Shown here: piece by piece, positions 60,869 through 64,000 of the stretch | How positions within the stretch are numbered: position 1 is the stretch's first letter | Layout: the number at the start of each line of letters is the position of its first letter | NCBI RefSeq assembly: GCF_030646165.1 | Contig: NZ_JAUTDO010000015.1 | Span: forward strand, 36,171 to 100,170 | Reading direction: 5' to 3' | DNA length: 64,000 bases | Source of the DNA: Conexibacter sp. CPCC 206217 | GTDB taxonomy: Bacteria > Actinomycetota > Thermoleophilia > Solirubrobacterales > Solirubrobacteraceae | Translations under genes and position numbers: made by a program | The notes under the pieces: model-generated | The model's input: only the letters and a program-made list of their open reading frames with translations | Databases searched by the model: none | Told to the model about the DNA's origin: nothing

Positions 60869-61846
60869 GTGCCGCCCAGCTTCAAGCCCGCGTACCTGAT
60901 CTACGGCGACGACCATGGTCGCCTGGCCGAGCGGCGCGCGAGATTGCGCGCGCTGGCGGAGCGCGAGAGCGGGTCGCAGGGGACAGAGGTCTTCGAGGGC
61001 GACGCCGCCACCTCGGAGGCGGTCGCCGGGGCGCTGTCGGCGATGACGTTCGCGATGGGGCGCCGCTTCATCATCGTGGACGGGGTCGAGCGCTGGAAGG
61101 CCGCCGACATGAGACTGCTGGAACCGTCGCTGAAGGCGCTCCCGCCCGACACGACGGTCGTCTTCTTCGGTCGCGAAGAGGGGCGCACGAAGATCCCCGA
61201 GAGATTGATCGCAGCGGTCAGAGCGGCCGGCGGCGACATCAGCACCGAGCTGACCGTCAAGCCGTGGGAGTTGCCGAGATGGGCGGTCGGGCAGGCGAGA
61301 GCGCTCGGGTTGGAGCTGCATCCCGCCGCCGCGAGAGCGCTTGTCGCGCACGTCGGCGAACGCCAGCAGCGGCTGCTGCGCGAGCTGGAGAAGCTGGCGC
61401 TGGAGCTGGGGGAGGGCGCGCGGATAGACCTCGACCAGATCGACGAGATCACCGCCAGCTCGGCCGAGCGCAAGAGCTGGACGCTCGCCGACGCGCTCGT
61501 CGCGCGCGACGGCGCCGCCGCCACGCGCTCCTACCTGGAGCTGCGCGAGCAGGGCGAGCGGCTCGCCGGGCTGCTCTACACGATCGCCCGCCGCCTGCGT
61601 GACGCGCTCGACGTCGCCGAGCGGTTGGAGTCGGGCGAGTCGGTGGCGCAGGTGCGTCGCGGGCTGCGGATGCCGCCGAAGATCGCCGAGCGCTTCATCG
61701 CCGACGTGCAGCGCACCGACGTAGGCGGTCTGCGCGCCGCGATCACGATCGTCGCCGACCTGGAATTGGCCTCCCGCGGCGGCGCCGGCTCGAAGCTCAG
61801 CGAAGACACGCTCGCGATCGAAGCGATCGCCCGCATCGCGGCCTGA
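60869..61846 (+). CDS. holA: DNA polymerase III subunit delta
   Basis: Clamp-loader subunit of 325 residues. The opening FKPAYLIYGDDHGRLAERRA corresponds to the family start (YLIYGDD), followed by MTFAMGRRFIIVDGVERWKA, PPDTTVVFFGREEGRTKIPE and the domain III helix RQQRLLRELEKLALELGEGA. Length and order fit HolA of actinobacteria. GTG 60869 is used as start because family similarity begins within five residues. It opens the beta clamp on DNA together with tau/gamma and delta-prime. The head-to-tail order holA then convergent rpsT is widely conserved. Confidence 0.93.
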   Translation: MPPSFKPAYLIYGDDHGRLAERRARLRALAERESGSQGTEVFEGDAATSEAVAGALSAMTFAMGRRFIIVDGVERWKAADMRLLEPSLKALPPDTTVVFFGREEGRTKIPERLIAAVRAAGGDISTELTVKPWELPRWAVGQARALGLELHPAAARALVAHVGERQQRLLRELEKLALELGEGARIDLDQIDEITASSAERKSWTLADALVARDGAAATRSYLELREQGERLAGLLYTIARRLRDALDVAERLESGESVAQVRRGLRMPPKIAERFIADVQRTDVGGLRAAITIVADLELASRGGAGSKLSEDTLAIEAIARIAA

Positions 61847-61858
61847 TCCCGGCGACGA

Positions 61859-61885
61859 CGAAAGACCCGCTCGCGCGGGCCTTCG
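61859..61885 (+). terminator. holA terminator hairpin
   Basis: CCCGC / GCGGG core stem, extended by CGAA / TTCG at the base, 12 bases behind the holA stop. It could also act on the opposite strand. Confidence 0.6.
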
Positions 61886-61917
61886 CCGTTCCTGCTGGTA
61901 CGTGCCGAAACACGCAA

Positions 61918-61942
61918 ACGGGCCGCGCAGAACGCAGCCCGT
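61918..61942 (-). terminator. rpsT terminator hairpin
   Basis: ACGGGC / GCCCGT stem with an inner GCG / CGC continuation, about 28 bases behind the rpsT stop, followed on the minus strand by TTTGCGTGTTT as a U-rich tract. Confidence 0.7.
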
Positions 61943-61969
61943 CGTGATGGTTGAAGGAAGGAGCGGGTC

Positions 61970-62242
61970 CTACGCGTCAGTACCGCTACCCGCAAGAATG
62001 CGGGCGGCACGCGACTTCTTGCGCGCGCCGTTGTTGCGGTGGAGCGCGCCGCGCTTGACGGCCTTGTCGATCGTCTGGACCAGTTCACGGTGCACCGGAG
62101 CGGCGTCCGTTCTTTCGTCACCCGAGACGACTGCCTCGAGACGACGGAAGTAGGTCTTGATCTTCGACGTGTAGCGGCGGTTTTCGAGCCGCTCACGCTC
62201 AGCGCGGAGGATGCGCTTCTTCTGGGAGTGGATGTTGGCCAT
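61970..62242 (-). CDS. rpsT: 30S ribosomal protein S20
   Basis: Ribosomal protein of 90 residues, basic and helical. MANIHSQKKRILRAERERLE and NRRYTSKIKTYFRRLEAVVS are the standard N-terminal half; IDKAVKRGALHRNNGARKKS followed by RAARIL is the conserved C-terminal part that contacts 16S rRNA. Start ATG 62242. It is divergent from murJ, with 51 bases between the starts. A TATAGT -10 element lies in that gap. Confidence 0.96.
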   Translation of the reverse strand: MANIHSQKKRILRAERERLENRRYTSKIKTYFRRLEAVVSGDERTDAAPVHRELVQTIDKAVKRGALHRNNGARKKSRAARILAGSGTDA

Positions 62243-62279
62243 AAGGTTTCGGTCACGGTCAGGGCCGCGACGGCGTCGT

Positions 62280-62285
62280 ACTATA
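62280..62285 (-). promoter_or_regulatory. -10 element of rpsT
   Basis: TATAGT on the minus strand (five of six consensus bases), about 38 bases before the rpsT ATG. No clear -35 is seen. The overlapping TACTAT on the plus strand may serve murJ and would give a nearly leaderless message starting close to GTG 62294. Confidence 0.45.
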
Positions 62286-62293
62286 GCGCGCTC

Positions 62294-64000
62294 GTGACCG
62301 CCGAGACAGCTGACGAACCCACCGCCGCGCAGGCCGGCACCGAGCAGGCCCGCCGCGGCCGCCGCGCACGCAACACGATCATCTTCTCGGCAGCCACCGG
62401 GCTGTCGCGGATAGCGGGTCTGATCCGCGAGATCGTCGCCTCCAGCTACTTCGGCACGAGCGGCGCGTTCTCGGCCTTCACGATCGCGTTCCAGGTCCCC
62501 AACCTGGTCCGCAGCCTCTTCGCCGACGCTGCCCTCTCGGCCGCGTTCGTGCCGGTGTTCACCGAACTGCTGGAAAGAAGACAGCAGAGAGAGGCGTTCC
62601 GGCTCGCCTCGACGCTGGCGCTCGTGATCCTGTGCGCTCTGGGGGCGATCACCGCCCTCTTCGTGCTCGGCGCCGGCCTGATCATGCCGCTGTTCACGAG
62701 CTCGACGTTCGACGCGCATCTGGACTCGCTGACGATCGGCCTCAGCCAGGTGCTGTTCCCGATCGTGGTGCTGCTCGGGATCAACGGGCTCGTCGTCGGA
62801 ATCCTCAATACGTACGACCACTTCACGATCCCCGCGATCGCTCCGCTGGTCTGGAACGTCGTGATCATCGCCGTGCTGATCTTCGGCCGCTCGTTCTTCA
62901 GAGGCGATCAGCAGATGTATGCGTACGCCGCTGGCGTGCTGCTCGGCACGATCGTCCAGCTGGGGATGTCGGTGGCGGTGTTGCCGCGCGTCGGCTTCAG
63001 ATTCCAGCTCGCCTTCGACTGGCGCGACGCGCGCATCCTGCAGGTCTTCAAGCTGATGCTGCCGGTCACGATCAGCCTCGGCATCATCAACTTCGACCTG
63101 CTGATCAACTCCTCGCTCGGCACGCTCGTGAGCGAGGAGGCACCGCGCGCGATCGACGCCGCGTTCCGCATCTACATGCTCCCGCAGGGCATGTTCAGCG
63201 TCGCCGTCGCGACGGTCCTGTTCCCCGTCCTCAGCCGCTACGCCGCCCGCAAGGACATCGACGGGCTGCGCGCCACGATGGCCAGCGGGATGCGGCTGAT
63301 CTGGCTGCTGCTGACGCCCGCGGCGGCCGTCACGCTGGTGCTGGCGGAGCCGATCACGCGGCTCGTCTACCAGCGCGGCGCCTTCGACGACAACTCGACC
63401 GAGCTGGTCTCGAGCGCCCTCTTCTGGTTCTCCTTCAGCCTCCCGTTCTCGGGCCTGAACCTGCTGCTGTCGCGCACGTTCTTCTCGCTGCAGCGGCCGT
63501 GGATGCCGACCGCGCTGTCGCTCGGCTCACTCGTCGTGAACGTGATCGTCAGCCTCGCGCTCTACAAGCCGTACGGCGTCGCCGGCCTCGTGATCGGCAC
63601 GGTCGTCTCCAACATCGCGATGGCGGGCGGCCAGCTGTGGGGGATCCGGCGGCTGCTCGGCGGCCGGGTCGACGGCGCCGCGACGCTGAAGTCGATGATG
63701 AGAGTCACCGCGGCCTCGGCGCTGATGGGCGCGGCCGCGCTGTTCGTCTGGTGGGGCCTGGACGGCGCGCTCGGCCGCTCGCTGCCGGCGCAGATCATCA
63801 GCGTCGGGATGGCGATCGCGGCCGCGGTGGCGTTCTACGTCGCGGCGATCCTGCACTGGCGCGAGCCCGAGGGCCAGATGATCTACAGAATGGCGGCCGG
63901 CCGGCTCGCCGGGCGGCGCAGAAAGCCGAAGCGCCGCGTGCCGCCGCCGCGTCCGCGCGCGCCGCGGCAGCCGCGCCGCCAGGGGCCGCCGCGCCGCCAG
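62294..64000 (+). CDS. murJ: Lipid II flippase MurJ, 3' end cut by window
   Basis: Peptidoglycan-precursor flippase of the MVF/MurJ family; 569 codons are visible and the frame is open to the window edge. The N-terminus ARNTIIFSAATGLSRIAGLI followed by REIVASSYFGTSGAFSAFTI is the family hallmark, with 13-14 hydrophobic helices. FQVPNLVRSLFADAALSAAF, RIYMLPQGMFSVAVATVLFP and FSLPFSGLNLLLSRTFFSLQ are conserved MurJ motifs. GTG 62294 is the start. The basic Arg/Pro-rich C-terminal extension visible at the edge is typical of actinobacterial homologues, where cytosolic tails are common. Confidence 0.93.
   Translation, partial: MTAETADEPTAAQAGTEQARRGRRARNTIIFSAATGLSRIAGLIREIVASSYFGTSGAFSAFTIAFQVPNLVRSLFADAALSAAFVPVFTELLERRQQREAFRLASTLALVILCALGAITALFVLGAGLIMPLFTSSTFDAHLDSLTIGLSQVLFPIVVLLGINGLVVGILNTYDHFTIPAIAPLVWNVVIIAVLIFGRSFFRGDQQMYAYAAGVLLGTIVQLGMSVAVLPRVGFRFQLAFDWRDARILQVFKLMLPVTISLGIINFDLLINSSLGTLVSEEAPRAIDAAFRIYMLPQGMFSVAVATVLFPVLSRYAARKDIDGLRATMASGMRLIWLLLTPAAAVTLVLAEPITRLVYQRGAFDDNSTELVSSALFWFSFSLPFSGLNLLLSRTFFSLQRPWMPTALSLGSLVVNVIVSLALYKPYGVAGLVIGTVVSNIAMAGGQLWGIRRLLGGRVDGAATLKSMMRVTAASALMGAAALFVWWGLDGALGRSLPAQIISVGMAIAAAVAFYVAAILHWREPEGQMIYRMAAGRLAGRRRKPKRRVPPPRPRAPRQPRRQGPPRRQ

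Noticed and set aside
1..64000. CRISPR array, rRNA operon, insertion sequences
   Set aside because: No regular direct repeats with spacers, no rRNA-like sequence and no transposase genes were seen in the window.

Overview
The window is very GC-rich DNA (roughly 70% or more outside one island) from an actinobacterium. The lineage points to Thermoleophilia/Solirubrobacterales, Conexibacter-like. This rests on a furA-katG pair, an F420-type LLM oxidoreductase, several long secreted proteins with the basic beta-rich C-terminal tails common in that group, and frequent AGA arginine codons despite the high GC. The taxonomic call is inference, because no rRNA gene is present.

Left chromosomal part (1-34.9 kb). 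A truncated PQQ-type sugar dehydrogenase is followed by an SRPBCC protein and a WYL regulator divergent from a DrrA/DrrB-like ABC exporter. Next come a secreted penicillin-acylase-like Ntn hydrolase and an AraC-type regulator. A SigJ/ECF41-like sigma gene stands head to head with an MFS exporter and an LLM flavoprotein; their shared intergenic region holds two exact ECF41-type promoters. Then follow a GT87 glycosyltransferase, a series of secreted proteins, a RelA/SpoT-domain protein, furA-katG, a flavoprotein of foreign character, a secreted protein of about 2,030 residues divergent from a secreted HET-C/phospholipase-like protein, and an XRE/MmyB regulator with an F420-type reductase.

Integrated element (about 35.17-51.16 kb). 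A 46-bp direct repeat of the 3' end of tRNA-Ala(GGC) bounds a 16-kb island of lower GC. Just inside each end are repeats of TGGTACCCAA that look like integrase arm sites. The left end carries a tyrosine integrase, an excisionase-like gene and an XRE/ribbon-helix-helix operon. The right end carries a MazEF-like toxin-antitoxin pair with its palindrome. Between them is a probable anti-phage locus: an Avs-like protein of about 2,095 residues (Cap4/DUF4297-like nuclease, STAND NTPase, long helical sensor), a 258-residue partner, an FAD/NAD(P)-binding protein split by an apparent frameshift, and a divergent TIGR04141/DUF6119 protein. This set is the best candidate in the window for an undescribed system.

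Right chromosomal part (51.2-64 kb). This is core genome: tRNA-Ala, a DivIVA-like coiled-coil protein, an MFS transporter, leuS, a TIGR00725-type protein, comEA, a comEC without the usual nuclease-like domain, a YdbS/YdbT-type PH-domain pair, holA, rpsT and the start of murJ.
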